Source of the DNA: Niastella soli | GTDB lineage: Bacteria > Bacteroidota > Bacteroidia > Chitinophagales > Chitinophagaceae | DNA length: 64,000 nucleotides | Direction of reading: 5' to 3' | Assembly (NCBI RefSeq): GCF_017742245.1 | Contig: NZ_JAGHKO010000004.1 | Coordinates: forward strand, 1,054,001-1,118,000 | Translations under genes and position numbers: made by a program | Shown here: piece by piece, positions 8,711 through 16,635 of the stretch | How positions within the stretch are numbered: the stretch's first letter is position 1 | How the letters are laid out: each line of letters begins with the position of its first letter | Notes under the pieces: model-generated | The model's input: only the letters and a program-made list of their open reading frames with translations | Told to the model about the DNA's origin: nothing | The model's database searches: none

Positions 8711-10207
8711 TTACAAAGCCACAATCTGCCATTGCTGGTTCCGTCCTCCATTGGAAGGCCATTGAATAATAGTGGCCCCATTGGCGGTAGAAGCGCCATT
8801 TACATCCAGCACCTGATTACTATTCTGGTTCAGCAGCTTATAGTAACCAAAGCCGATATCGATCACCCGCCATCTTTGACTGTTCCCGGTACTTACGGTA
8901 TTTTGAATAACGGAAGCACCATTGGCAGTAGAAGCGCCGGAAACATCCAACCGAAGCGAGCTGTTGCGATTAGTAAGATTAAAATAACCGCTTCCCAAAC
9001 CAGCGAATGACCATTGCTGATTATTGCCCCCCCAATATGACCATTGTATGGCACTGGCACCAGCCGCAGTGGATTGACCGTTAATATCTACTACCGATCC
9101 ACTGTTGCGATTGGTTATCCGGTACCAACTGCCGGCGGTAAATGAACCATAGGGCTGGTTGATGCTCACATTATTCCAGGCATATTGCAACCGGCTTAAT
9201 CCGCTGCTGTTGGTCACTGAAACCGTGCTGCCTGAAAGGGTCAGCAAGCTGTAGGTATCACCCGTTCTTAACCCCGGCCAGTATACGCCCCCGATACCAC
9301 TTGCCCGTAACTGATTGGTAATACCCTGGAAATACGCAATGTCTCTGTTGGAACCAGGAGCATTGAGATAATTATTACCGGTGGTCATGGGAATCCCAAA
9401 CTCCGTCATGATTGTACGCGCCGGATAGGTGATCCCCTGTATTTGTCCTTCCCAATCGGCGGCGGTGTTTAAACTGGAATTGAACCAGGTGTAATTGTGA
9501 TAGGAAAGCAAACAGGCGCTTAACCGCGAGTCGGCCCCTACGCCATTCACATTGGTGGAGTAACCGGCTCCATCCAACAAAACCCGGCTGTTGGGTACCG
9601 AAGTGTATTTACCAAGCCATTGCGCATATAGGTTGTTCAGCGCCGTTACCGAATAGCCATGTGGCTCATTGAACACTTCAAAATAAACAGTTGCCGTGCC
9701 GCTGTATTTATTGGTTACAGTTCGCCACATGTTCCAGAAGCTGGCCGTATCGGCAACAGTGCCATTGCCACCAGGTGCTTCCCAATAGGCAAGGATCACA
9801 TTCATGCCTTTTGAAATGGCTGCATCTATAGCCCCTGTATAGGCGTTCCACCAGGTGCCGGCAACGGTAAACGTATTAACAGGCAACCGCACCGTGTTGG
9901 CACCTTGTTGTTGAAAAGCAGTGAGGATAGTATTGGCTTTCGATTGGGTACTCGCATAATTGTCAGTGGCGCTTAAACCAGACGGCACCACATTACCACT
10001 GGAAAAATTATCATTGGGATCGGCCCAGTTCAATCCTTTAAAACCGCTGGTGCTTTCCACCGCGGGGGTTACCGCTGCAACACCGGTGCTTGTTGTAACC
10101 GGATCTTCACTGGTTATTGATTTTTTACAGGACGACAGGCAAAGCAAAGAACAAGCGATCACACCGATGTAAAAGACGGCGGCGCTCCGTACAGGCAATC
10201 GTTTCAT
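8711..10207 (-). CDS. GH5-type cellulase-like lipoprotein with C-terminal ricin-type lectin domain
   Basis: A 498-residue lipoprotein. The start at 10207 (MKRLPVRSAAVFYIG) is chosen because a signal peptide with lipobox LSSC follows directly; the longer frame adds 18 non-signal residues. Residues about 55-340 form a GH5-like (beta/alpha)8 hydrolase: GLNWADPNDNF, NTVRLPVNTF, the acid/base Glu in FEVFNEPHGY (about residue 178), YHNYTW, and the nucleophile Glu in IMTEFGIP (about residue 268). Residues about 358-498 form a three-lobed ricin-B-type beta-trefoil with repeated QW motifs (NNQQWSF, NSQRWRV, NQQWQI). It is probably a surface endo-glucanase or mannanase; the substrate is not defined. 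It is isolated from the main glycan operon and monocistronic. Confidence 0.9.
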   Translation of the reverse strand: MKRLPVRSAAVFYIGVIACSLLCLSSCKKSITSEDPVTTSTGVAAVTPAVESTSGFKGLNWADPNDNFSSGNVVPSGLSATDNYASTQSKANTILTAFQQQGANTVRLPVNTFTVAGTWWNAYTGAIDAAISKGMNVILAYWEAPGGNGTVADTASFWNMWRTVTNKYSGTATVYFEVFNEPHGYSVTALNNLYAQWLGKYTSVPNSRVLLDGAGYSTNVNGVGADSRLSACLLSYHNYTWFNSSLNTAADWEGQIQGITYPARTIMTEFGIPMTTGNNYLNAPGSNRDIAYFQGITNQLRASGIGGVYWPGLRTGDTYSLLTLSGSTVSVTNSSGLSRLQYAWNNVSINQPYGSFTAGSWYRITNRNSGSVVDINGQSTAAGASAIQWSYWGGNNQQWSFAGLGSGYFNLTNRNSSLRLDVSGASTANGASVIQNTVSTGNSQRWRVIDIGFGYYKLLNQNSNQVLDVNGASTANGATIIQWPSNGGRNQQWQIVAL

Positions 10208-10322
10208 GTTAAATAGAATTTGGTTTAATAAATATTGATCAATGGGAATGTTGTCTATCAAATTACAACCTAACCAGGGGTAACACGGGGGATAAATCCA
10301 CTAAATAAAGGGGGTAAACCGG

Positions 10323-10460
10323 GTTTGTGGTTTGTGGTCTTGACGCGATCTTCCCCTTTGCCCATTCCCCATTGCCTATTGTATTTCTGTCTGCCGTTTG
10401 CCGTCTGCCGTTTGCCGTCTGCCGTCTGCCGTCTGCCGTTTGCCGTTTGCCGTCTGCCAG
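10323..10460. repeat. Three successive heptamer repeat arrays
   Basis: GTTTGTG occurs twice (10323-10336), CCCATTC/CCCATTG/CCTATTG at 10361-10381, and ten units of (C/T)TGCCGT at 10391-10460. All have a 7-bp period but unrelated motifs. They fill the gene-free stretch 10208-10526 together with the MFS terminator. Confidence 0.85.
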
Positions 10461-10472
10461 CCCACTGTTAAA

Positions 10473-10503
10473 TAAAAAGCCCTGACGATACCGCCAGGGC
10501 TCT
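10473..10503 (-). terminator. Rho-independent terminator of the MFS gene
   Basis: On the minus strand, AGCCCTGGCGG and CGTCAGGGCT form a stem followed by TTTTT, 23 bp after the stop at 10527. Confidence 0.8.
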
Positions 10504-10526
10504 TAACAAACAAGAATATACTTATA

Positions 10527-11759
10527 TTAAACTGTTGCTTTCTTCGGCCGCTCGATATTCGGTAGAAACCCGGTGATAATACCTAACAGGGGTAAAAAGG
10601 CACATACTTTAAACACGTAGGCTACGCTGGTCATATCCGCCAGTTTTCCCAATACGGCAGAACCAAGTCCACCCATGCCAAAGGCAAAACCAAAGAACAG
10701 ACCGGCTATCATTCCCACTTTACCAGGCACCAGTTCGGTAGCATATACCAGGATCGCAGAGAATGCCGAAGCAATGATAACGCCAATGATAACCGATAAT
10801 ACCCCTGTCCAGAACAGATTGGCATAGGGCAGTAACAAAGTAAACGGCGCCACGCCCAGGATAGAGATCCAGATGATATATTTTCTTCCAAAACGATCGC
10901 CCAGTGGACCACCCATTAAAGTACCAGCGGCAACAGATGCCAGGAAGATAAACAGGTGTATTTGCGATTGCTGAACGGAAAGATGGAATTTATCGATCAA
11001 ATAAAAAGTAAAATAGCTGCTCATACTGGCCATGTAAAAATACTTTGAGAAAATAAGCACCAGTAAGATGGCCAGGGAGGAGATCACTCTTGACTTTGTT
11101 AAATGCACCTGTACCACCGGTGCAGCCACTTTGTTTTTCTTTCTCAGCTCTAAATGATCTCTATACCAGCCGCCTACCTTTATCAAAACAACAATGGCCA
11201 AGATGGCCGCCAGTCCAAACCAAATAATGTTGAATTGTCCGTAAGGCACCACGATCAATGCTGCCAGCAATGGTCCAATGGCGGAACCGGCATTGCCACC
11301 TAACTGGAAAATAGATTGTGCCAGTCCTTTTTTACCCCCAGAAGCCAGGTGTGCCACGCGTGAGGATTCAGGATGAAATACAGAAGACCCCATACCAATT
11401 AAACTTACACTAATAAGTATGGTAATAAAGTTAGAGGCCAGTGATAGTAAGATCAGTCCTGTTAAGGTAAAACCCATGCCTATGGCCAATGAATACGGGC
11501 GGGGTGTTTTATCGGTAAAATGCCCTACAAATGGCTGCAGCAAGGAGGCTGTTAATTGAAAAGTGAACGTGATCAATCCGATCTGGGTAAACGACAAATG
11601 ATAACTGTCTTTTATCATCGGGTAAATAGCCGGGATGACCGACTGCATCATATCGTTCAGCAAATGTGAAAAACTGATCGTAAACAGAATGGAATAAACA
11701 GTTGTTTGCGCCAGTGTTTTGGGATCAATAACTGCGGGGGAATTGGTTGTCTTCATCAT
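10527..11759 (-). CDS. MFS transporter, fosmidomycin-resistance (Fsr)-like
   Basis: A 410-residue major facilitator with about 12 hydrophobic segments. The N-terminal half resembles the fosmidomycin-resistance/FSR branch: SFSHLLNDMMQSVIPAIYPM, LTASLLQPFVGHFTDKTPRP, GMGSSVFHPESSRVAH and QLGGNAGSAIGPLLAAL. An MFS motif A (GGPLGDRFGRKYI) lies between the two halves. It probably exports a small acidic or toxic compound by proton antiport; the substrate is unknown. It is the second gene of a two-gene operon after a FadR-type regulator (36-bp gap). The gap contains an exact copy of the putative operator found upstream of the regulator. Confidence 0.92.
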   Translation of the reverse strand: MMKTTNSPAVIDPKTLAQTTVYSILFTISFSHLLNDMMQSVIPAIYPMIKDSYHLSFTQIGLITFTFQLTASLLQPFVGHFTDKTPRPYSLAIGMGFTLTGLILLSLASNFITILISVSLIGMGSSVFHPESSRVAHLASGGKKGLAQSIFQLGGNAGSAIGPLLAALIVVPYGQFNIIWFGLAAILAIVVLIKVGGWYRDHLELRKKNKVAAPVVQVHLTKSRVISSLAILLVLIFSKYFYMASMSSYFTFYLIDKFHLSVQQSQIHLFIFLASVAAGTLMGGPLGDRFGRKYIIWISILGVAPFTLLLPYANLFWTGVLSVIIGVIIASAFSAILVYATELVPGKVGMIAGLFFGFAFGMGGLGSAVLGKLADMTSVAYVFKVCAFLPLLGIITGFLPNIERPKKATV

Positions 11760-11767
11760 AACTAAAG

Positions 11768-11782
11768 ATCATCTGATGGTTA
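11768..11782. promoter_or_regulatory. Putative GntR operator, copy 2
   Basis: ATCATCTGATGGTTA contains the dyad CATCTGATG and lies 8 bp upstream of the MFS start. It matches the element next to the regulator gene at 14 of 15 positions. Confidence 0.55.
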
Positions 11783-11795
11783 ATTAGAAATTTTT

Positions 11796-12464
11796 TTATT
11801 GAGCAGTATGTCCTATAATTTTTGCAGCTATGTTCCAGGCCTTTCTGGTATCATTTGCCTCAATGGCCTTTAACAATTGTTCATGCATAGTTTGTGTTTT
11901 CCTGAAATCGGTGGCATCGTTATAAACTGTCAGGAACCAGTTTTTTATTTGGATCGTTAGGCTTTTGTACAGATCGGCCAGCACTTCATTTTTGGAAGCC
12001 ACTGCAATGGCCGTATGAAACCGGATATCGGTCTCAACACTTTCTACCAGATTATCTTCTAAGGCCGCTTTTTTGCGAGCCGCCAGCCAGTGCCTTATTT
12101 CTGCGAGGTCATCATCTGTACGATTGGCCGCGGCCTTTTCAGCGATCTTCATTTCTATCAGTTGCCGAACCTCATCCAGGTCTTTAAAATCGGCGCGTTT
12201 CAACCGTTGCGGCAATGGCTCTTTTATTCCTTCCGCGCCTTCTACAAATGTGCCCAGCCCTTGCTGTACCCGCAACAGCCCCGAGTTTACCAGGGTTTTT
12301 ATCGCCTCACGAATGGTAGAACGACCAACTCCAAAAGTTTTCATCAGCTCGGGTTCAATAGGCAGCTTTTCCCCGGTCTTATACTTCCCCAGGGTAATCT
12401 GTTGTTGTAATTGGGCAGCCACTTCATCTGCCAGTGATCGGCGTGGAACTAAATTATTCATCAT
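11796..12464 (-). CDS. FadR-subfamily GntR transcriptional regulator
   Basis: A 222-residue regulator. N-terminal winged helix at residues 1-75: SLADEVAAQLQQQITLGKY, LPIEPELMKTFGVGRSTIRE and LLRVQQGLGTFVEG. C-terminal all-helical FCD ligand domain at about 95-220, with the usual metal-site pattern visible as Asp and His in ETDIRFHTAIA, His in TMHEQLLKAI and His in IIGHTAQ. In this family the ligand is often a small carboxylate or sugar acid, and binding relieves repression. It is the first gene of an operon with the MFS exporter. A palindrome directly before its start codon suggests autoregulation. It is divergent from the TonB-dependent receptor gene, so one intergenic region may serve both. 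Confidence 0.93.
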   Translation of the reverse strand: MMNNLVPRRSLADEVAAQLQQQITLGKYKTGEKLPIEPELMKTFGVGRSTIREAIKTLVNSGLLRVQQGLGTFVEGAEGIKEPLPQRLKRADFKDLDEVRQLIEMKIAEKAAANRTDDDLAEIRHWLAARKKAALEDNLVESVETDIRFHTAIAVASKNEVLADLYKSLTIQIKNWFLTVYNDATDFRKTQTMHEQLLKAIEANDTRKAWNIAAKIIGHTAQ

Positions 12465-12479
12465 ATCATCTGATGATTA
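12465..12479. promoter_or_regulatory. Putative GntR operator, copy 1
   Basis: ATCATCTGATGATTA, with core dyad TCATCTGATGA, abuts the regulator start codon. The recurrence of this sequence before both genes of the operon supports a specific site. Confidence 0.55.
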
Positions 12480-12544
12480 CAAAGGTAATCCCTCTCCTGT
12501 TAAATCCTACATTTATTTCTGCCTATCCCAAAATTTAATCACAT

Positions 12545-12590
12545 TAACTATTTATTTAGTTGTTCAACTAAACAAATAGTTATAGGTTTG
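12545..12590 (+). promoter_or_regulatory. 38-bp near-perfect dyad overlapping the TonB receptor promoter
   Basis: Two 18-bp arms around a TT centre (12545-12582) pair at 17 of 18 positions; the core is TTTAGTTGTTCAACTAAA. TTG at 12560-12562 lies inside the dyad, and the -7 box TAGGTTTG at 12583-12590 follows after 20 bp. The ATG lies only 4 bp beyond the -7 box, so the transcript would be leaderless or nearly so. A bound dimer or tetramer would block RNA polymerase. Confidence 0.6.
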
Positions 12591-12594
12591 TGCC

Positions 12595-14811
12595 ATGCAG
12601 CAGATACTTCGATGTGCCCTATTCATTTCGGGATTGTACTCTTATTACAATGCAAACGCCCAACAGGATACAACCTCCGTAGGAAGGCCGGCCATGGACT
12701 CAGCCAAAACAAAACAGTTGAAGACAGTGGTGGTGACCGCACAGAAGACCAGGCTTATCGAACATCAGCTTGACAAAATAGTAGTGAACGCCAATGCATT
12801 GGTTTCAACGGCTGGTGGCAATGCCATTGATGTGTTGAATATGGCCCCTGGGGTACTGGTTGATGAAAATGGAAGCATCAGTTTAAAAGGCCGGGAAGGC
12901 GTGATCATCTATATCGATGATAAACCCACCCGGCTTACCGGCACAGACCTGGTAAATTATTTACGTTCCCTGTCCGTTTCCATGATCGATCAAATTGAAT
13001 TGATGCCGAACCCCTCATCGCGGTACAATGCAGATGGCACCGCTATCATTAATATAAGACTGAAGAAACTAAAGACTGGTGGGTTTAACGGAAATGCCAC
13101 TGTTAGCGCCCGACAGAGCCGATATTTCAGATCGAACAACAGCCTGCTGCTTAATTACAGGAATACTCACTTTAATATATATTCAACAGCGGGGTATAGT
13201 GTCTTTAACGGCTATTTCAGTTCGCACCGGCAAAGAGTATACACCTATCCTAATAATTCATTGTCGTATACGTTGTTACAAGATGTACACGAGAATAATC
13301 ATGACCAGAATTTCAATTATAATGTGGGCATCGATTATTTTGTAAGCAAGAACACTACGGTGGGTGTATTGTGCAATGGGTACAGGCAACCTTATAGAGA
13401 AAAAGGTAAATACAATAACCAGTTTTATGGCAATACAGATAAGTCCGACTCGGCTATTAGCTCAAACAGCCGCTTCACCACTAATACGCATCGAAATGCG
13501 CTAAACCTAAACCTGCAACATTTTTTGGCAGGACATCGCCGGGAAATAAACGTTAACCTCGATTACCTGCAATATGCCAATCAGGCTAATCAACACCTGG
13601 AAAGCGAAGTTCATCACCCGGATGATCCAATCGCAACACCTTCTGTATTGATAACTGCAAGTCCTTATACAGCCCTTATTTATAGTGCAAAAGTCAATTA
13701 CACTGATACGTTGTTCGGCAGCCTTAAATGGGAACAGGGAGTTCAAACCATTTATTCAGAAAGAAACAATACGAGCAATTATTTCAATCAATCGGGCAAT
13801 GATTTGTATCCTGACCACCGGCTAACCAACAAATTCCGGTACCGGGAAAATATTCATGCGGCCTTTGTCACGTTGCAAAAGAGCTTCAATCGGTTTTCTG
13901 CACAGGCAGGTATACGGATGGAAAGTACAGCCGGGAATGCCTTACAATATAATATGGCCCTAAAACCAGACACCGCATTCACCCTACACTATACTAACAT
14001 GTTCCCTACCCTTTACCTGCTGTATAAGCTAGACAGCAGCGGTAAAAACACCCTGGGCTTTTCGGCAGGCAGAAGAATTGAACGGCCCAGTTACAACGAT
14101 CTGAACCCCTCTTCTTTTTATTTCGACAGAAACACATCCAATACAGGCAACAGTCTGCTGCAACCAGCTTTCAGCAATAATTTTGAATTAACCTACACCC
14201 ATAACAGGTTTATCGCCGGTATCAATTACAGCCGTACCAAAGGATTGATAACCCGGGGCAGTAAACAGGTAGGTGATGCTTTTATTACCATGCCAGTAAA
14301 TGTTGACCTATATACGACCATTGGCACCAGCATAAACTGGACATTCAATATTACCCGCTGGTGGACAGTAAACATTGCTCAGGAACTTATTAACAGTCAT
14401 TACAAAGGGGAAATTTTTAATGAGGGTTTATATAACAATGAAAACCTGACTACCTTTTATTTAAAGACCTATCACCAGTTCAAATTCAACAACGGCTGGT
14501 CAGGCGATCTTACCACCACCTACAGAAGTAAATTGCTGTTGTGGCAAACGACCAATCAGGGTCGTTCGATGATATATGGCGGCATACAAAAAAAGCTTAC
14601 TGAGAAAGCAACCATTTCCTTAACTGGTTCAGATATTTTTCATACCGCCAAAACAAGAAGGCTTACAAAGATCCAGCATGCAGAAGTATATTATTATTTG
14701 GAATCTGACACACAAGGTCTCGGCATTAGTTTCAGTTATCGTTTTGGAAAATCAGTTAACCGGAGGGAGCGAAAAACGGGCATTGAGGCTGAGGCGGGAA
14801 GAGTGAATTAA
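12595..14811 (+). CDS. TonB-dependent outer-membrane receptor, beta-barrel family (PF14905-like)
   Basis: A 738-residue outer-membrane receptor. A signal peptide (residues 1-21, ending NANAQ) is followed by a plug-like region: TVVVTAQK, STAGGNAIDVLNMAPGVLVD, GREGVIIYIDDKPTRLTG, and IELMPNPSSRYNADGTAIIN leading into IRLKK. A long barrel of about 20 alternating strands ends at SFSYRFGKSV. The C-terminus extends about 20 residues beyond the last aromatic strand. The carboxypeptidase-regulatory-like beta-domain that often precedes the plug in Bacteroidota receptors is absent. The substrate is unknown; no siderophore or SusD gene is near. The start codon follows a -7 box at 4 bp, and the large dyad suggests tight control. 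Confidence 0.93.
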   Translation: MQQILRCALFISGLYSYYNANAQQDTTSVGRPAMDSAKTKQLKTVVVTAQKTRLIEHQLDKIVVNANALVSTAGGNAIDVLNMAPGVLVDENGSISLKGREGVIIYIDDKPTRLTGTDLVNYLRSLSVSMIDQIELMPNPSSRYNADGTAIINIRLKKLKTGGFNGNATVSARQSRYFRSNNSLLLNYRNTHFNIYSTAGYSVFNGYFSSHRQRVYTYPNNSLSYTLLQDVHENNHDQNFNYNVGIDYFVSKNTTVGVLCNGYRQPYREKGKYNNQFYGNTDKSDSAISSNSRFTTNTHRNALNLNLQHFLAGHRREINVNLDYLQYANQANQHLESEVHHPDDPIATPSVLITASPYTALIYSAKVNYTDTLFGSLKWEQGVQTIYSERNNTSNYFNQSGNDLYPDHRLTNKFRYRENIHAAFVTLQKSFNRFSAQAGIRMESTAGNALQYNMALKPDTAFTLHYTNMFPTLYLLYKLDSSGKNTLGFSAGRRIERPSYNDLNPSSFYFDRNTSNTGNSLLQPAFSNNFELTYTHNRFIAGINYSRTKGLITRGSKQVGDAFITMPVNVDLYTTIGTSINWTFNITRWWTVNIAQELINSHYKGEIFNEGLYNNENLTTFYLKTYHQFKFNNGWSGDLTTTYRSKLLLWQTTNQGRSMIYGGIQKKLTEKATISLTGSDIFHTAKTRRLTKIQHAEVYYYLESDTQGLGISFSYRFGKSVNRRERKTGIEAEAGRVN

Positions 14812-14818
14812 TTCCTGC

Positions 14819-14977
14819 TTAATAATCAACATTTACCTTATGCCGGTATGTCTCAACTTTTGTTAGATCAATCGCATCAATATCCGCCAGGTAAACATAA
14901 TTTCCACCCTGACTGCCGCTTTCCAGACAGACAATAAAAATATACTTCATATCATTTGAATATTGAAAAGCCCTCAT
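14819..14977 (-). CDS. Possible 52-residue protein or gene remnant downstream of the ankyrin gene
   Basis: A short frame reads MRAFQYSNDMKYIFIVCLES then GSQGGNYVYLADIDAI and ends KVNVDY. A start at 14950 would give 43 residues. It begins 16 bp after the ankyrin gene stop on the same strand. No family is recognised. It may be a small orphan gene or the tail of a displaced coding segment, as is common at the ends of toxin-immunity loci. Confidence 0.3.
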   Translation of the reverse strand: MRAFQYSNDMKYIFIVCLESGSQGGNYVYLADIDAIDLTKVETYRHKVNVDY

Positions 14978-14993
14978 TGAGAGACTTTGCAGT

Positions 14994-15863
14994 TTAATAC
15001 TTCTCCAAATATTGCTGCCAATTATTGGGATGAAGCCTTTGGGCTTTCTTTTTGACGAATTCTGAGATGGGAACAGCGTTGCAGTCTACGCCCCTGGTTT
15101 TTAAATAATCCACCACCTGCTTTTTGAGTTGGTGATCTTTTGAGCCAAGATCAGGCATAAAAAATCTTAATTCATCTACTAAATAATATGTTTTATGCTG
15201 CGTCTCATTGTATGTAATTGGCAGTTTGTAATCAACGCCATTTTGCAATAAAAACAATAACACGTCATAATGTTCGAGGATCACGGCCTGGCTTAATGCT
15301 GATTGCTTATATTCATTTTGGTAATCGATATTTGCTCCATTTGAAACAAATAATTTAACCATATCCAACCTACCCTCTTTAGCGGCCTCCATTAAAGGCG
15401 TAAACCTTGTAGAATTTCCTTTCCTTCTTTCACCCACTTCCACATCATTTACGTTGGCGCCATTTTGCACAAGTATTTCTGCAAACCGGATGTCGTACCA
15501 GGGATACCGACAGGCTTCAATAAGAGCAGAAGTACCGTCGTATGTATCATGAATATGTATATTGGCCTTATTAGCCAACAGCAATTTAAAAGACTCCAAT
15601 TGCTGGTTCCTTATAGTAAGTTGCAAAAGTGTATGCCCAAATTTGGGTTCCTGAAAGTTTACCAATCCAGGGTCTTTCACTAAAATCCCTTTTATCCTGT
15701 CTTCGTTCTCATCCTGCACTGCTTTTGCCAATTCCCAGGCCGGTGTATTTTGAAAAAGGCGATAATCATCTCCTTTTAATTTAGCCTTATTAACTGGCTT
15801 CTCCCTGTCAATACAGGAAAGCAGCAAAAAGGAGATCAAAAAATGAAGTGTAAATATTCTCAT
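14994..15863 (-). CDS. Ankyrin-repeat lipoprotein; candidate immunity protein
   Basis: A 289-residue lipoprotein with signal peptide and lipobox LLLSC (Cys17). Residues about 40-210 hold four to five ankyrin repeats: GHTLLQLTIRNQQLESFKLL, TSALIEACRYPWYDIRFAEI followed by LVQNGANVNDVEV, FTPLMEAAKEGRLDMVKLFV followed by SNGANIDYQ, and SALSQAVILEHYDVLLFLLQ followed by NGVDY. The tail (SKDHQLKKQVVDYLKTRGVD) is a further helical pair. It overlaps the preceding gene by 4 bp, so translation is probably coupled. Ankyrin-repeat proteins are known immunity partners in some polymorphic-toxin loci; a periplasmic, membrane-tethered one fits the wall-targeting RHS toxin encoded upstream. This role is inference. 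Confidence 0.88.
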   Translation of the reverse strand: MRIFTLHFLISFLLLSCIDREKPVNKAKLKGDDYRLFQNTPAWELAKAVQDENEDRIKGILVKDPGLVNFQEPKFGHTLLQLTIRNQQLESFKLLLANKANIHIHDTYDGTSALIEACRYPWYDIRFAEILVQNGANVNDVEVGERRKGNSTRFTPLMEAAKEGRLDMVKLFVSNGANIDYQNEYKQSALSQAVILEHYDVLLFLLQNGVDYKLPITYNETQHKTYYLVDELRFFMPDLGSKDHQLKKQVVDYLKTRGVDCNAVPISEFVKKKAQRLHPNNWQQYLEKY

Positions 15864-16441
15864 CTTTGCATTTTTAATTCCTCCGGGGATGTAGAGGAAG
15901 CTATTTTTTGGCCCAATCTTTTCCTCCTATCGATCACGATCATATCCAGATTATACATGTATTCTATATTCCGGTCAAGTGCGCTTTTAATAGATCTGCT
16001 TAACTGAGCTGATTTAACCAGCACCACTGTACGATCCAATGTATCTACGCAATCATTTAAGCTGTTCTTTAGTAAGCATATTCCAAACTGACTGTTTGGC
16101 GGAATAAGCTTAACAAAAGACAGTCCGGTTATATTTAACCTTTTGTCAAATACCGATTCCTCATTTAAGATGTCCAGCAATGAAAAATCGCCTTTTAGCA
16201 AATAAAAGTATCGTTTCAAATTATCATACACACGCTCGCTCTTCTGTGGATCGAACCACATCCATACACTGTCTTTCGAATCATTTTTTATTACGTACGA
16301 TACCATAAAGACAGAATCATTTTGAGGGGTAACATAAAAGTCTTCACCCCTTTTTATGACTTTCTGAGCAAACAGACCATTAGCTGCAAGAACAGATAAG
16401 ATTAAAATCAACTGCAATTTCAAAGTTATTTGGCCTGCCAT
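15860..16441 (-). CDS. Secreted protein of unknown function; candidate immunity protein
   Basis: A 193-residue protein with a signal peptide (residues 1-25, SVLAANGLFAQ) and no lipobox, so probably soluble periplasmic. The mature part starts KVIKRGEDFYVTPQNDSVFM followed by VSYVIKNDSKDSVWMWFDP, a beta-rich pattern, and ends in a basic helical segment (IVIDRRKRLGQKIA). No family is recognised. It lies about 195 bp downstream of the RHS toxin gene with a start-less frame in between, and it overlaps the ankyrin lipoprotein gene by 4 bp. Position, export and lack of an enzyme motif make it an immunity candidate; it could equally be an unrelated secreted protein. Confidence 0.75.
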   Translation of the reverse strand: MAGQITLKLQLILILSVLAANGLFAQKVIKRGEDFYVTPQNDSVFMVSYVIKNDSKDSVWMWFDPQKSERVYDNLKRYFYLLKGDFSLLDILNEESVFDKRLNITGLSFVKLIPPNSQFGICLLKNSLNDCVDTLDRTVVLVKSAQLSRSIKSALDRNIEYMYNLDMIVIDRRKRLGQKIASSTSPEELKMQR

Positions 16442-16635
16442 TTCTTCTTCTTATTAAAGCTGTTAACCAGTTTCCGGATCTTATTTTTTAATACAAACAC
16501 CTTTGTTTTACGATTGCTATCATAATAGATATTTTTCTCGCCTTCTTCATCAAGCTTGTTTACATCATTTACATCAATCTGGATCTTCGGGCTGCGGCAG
16601 TTGCCACAGCCAATAATAATTAATTGTATAATACA
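16426..16635 (-). pseudogene. Start-less lipoprotein-like frame directly after the RHS stop codon
   Basis: The frame continues from the RHS stop without interruption for 69 codons: CIIQLIIIGCGNCRSPKIQI then DVNDVNKLDEEGEKNIYYDS, and a basic end NKIRKLVNSFNKKKKWQAK. IIGC is a good lipobox, yet there is no ATG, GTG or TTG in frame. The only nearby ATG (16634-16636, overlapping the RHS stop as TAATG) is in another frame and gives 20 residues. A one-base loss between that ATG and the lipobox would restore a short lipoprotein. It is probably a decayed immunity or toxin-tail gene, or a sequence error. Confidence 0.45.

Noticed and set aside
10391..10460. Ten (C/T)TGCCGT units considered as a CRISPR-like array
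   Set aside because: Units are only 7 bp with no spacers; it is a simple tandem repeat.
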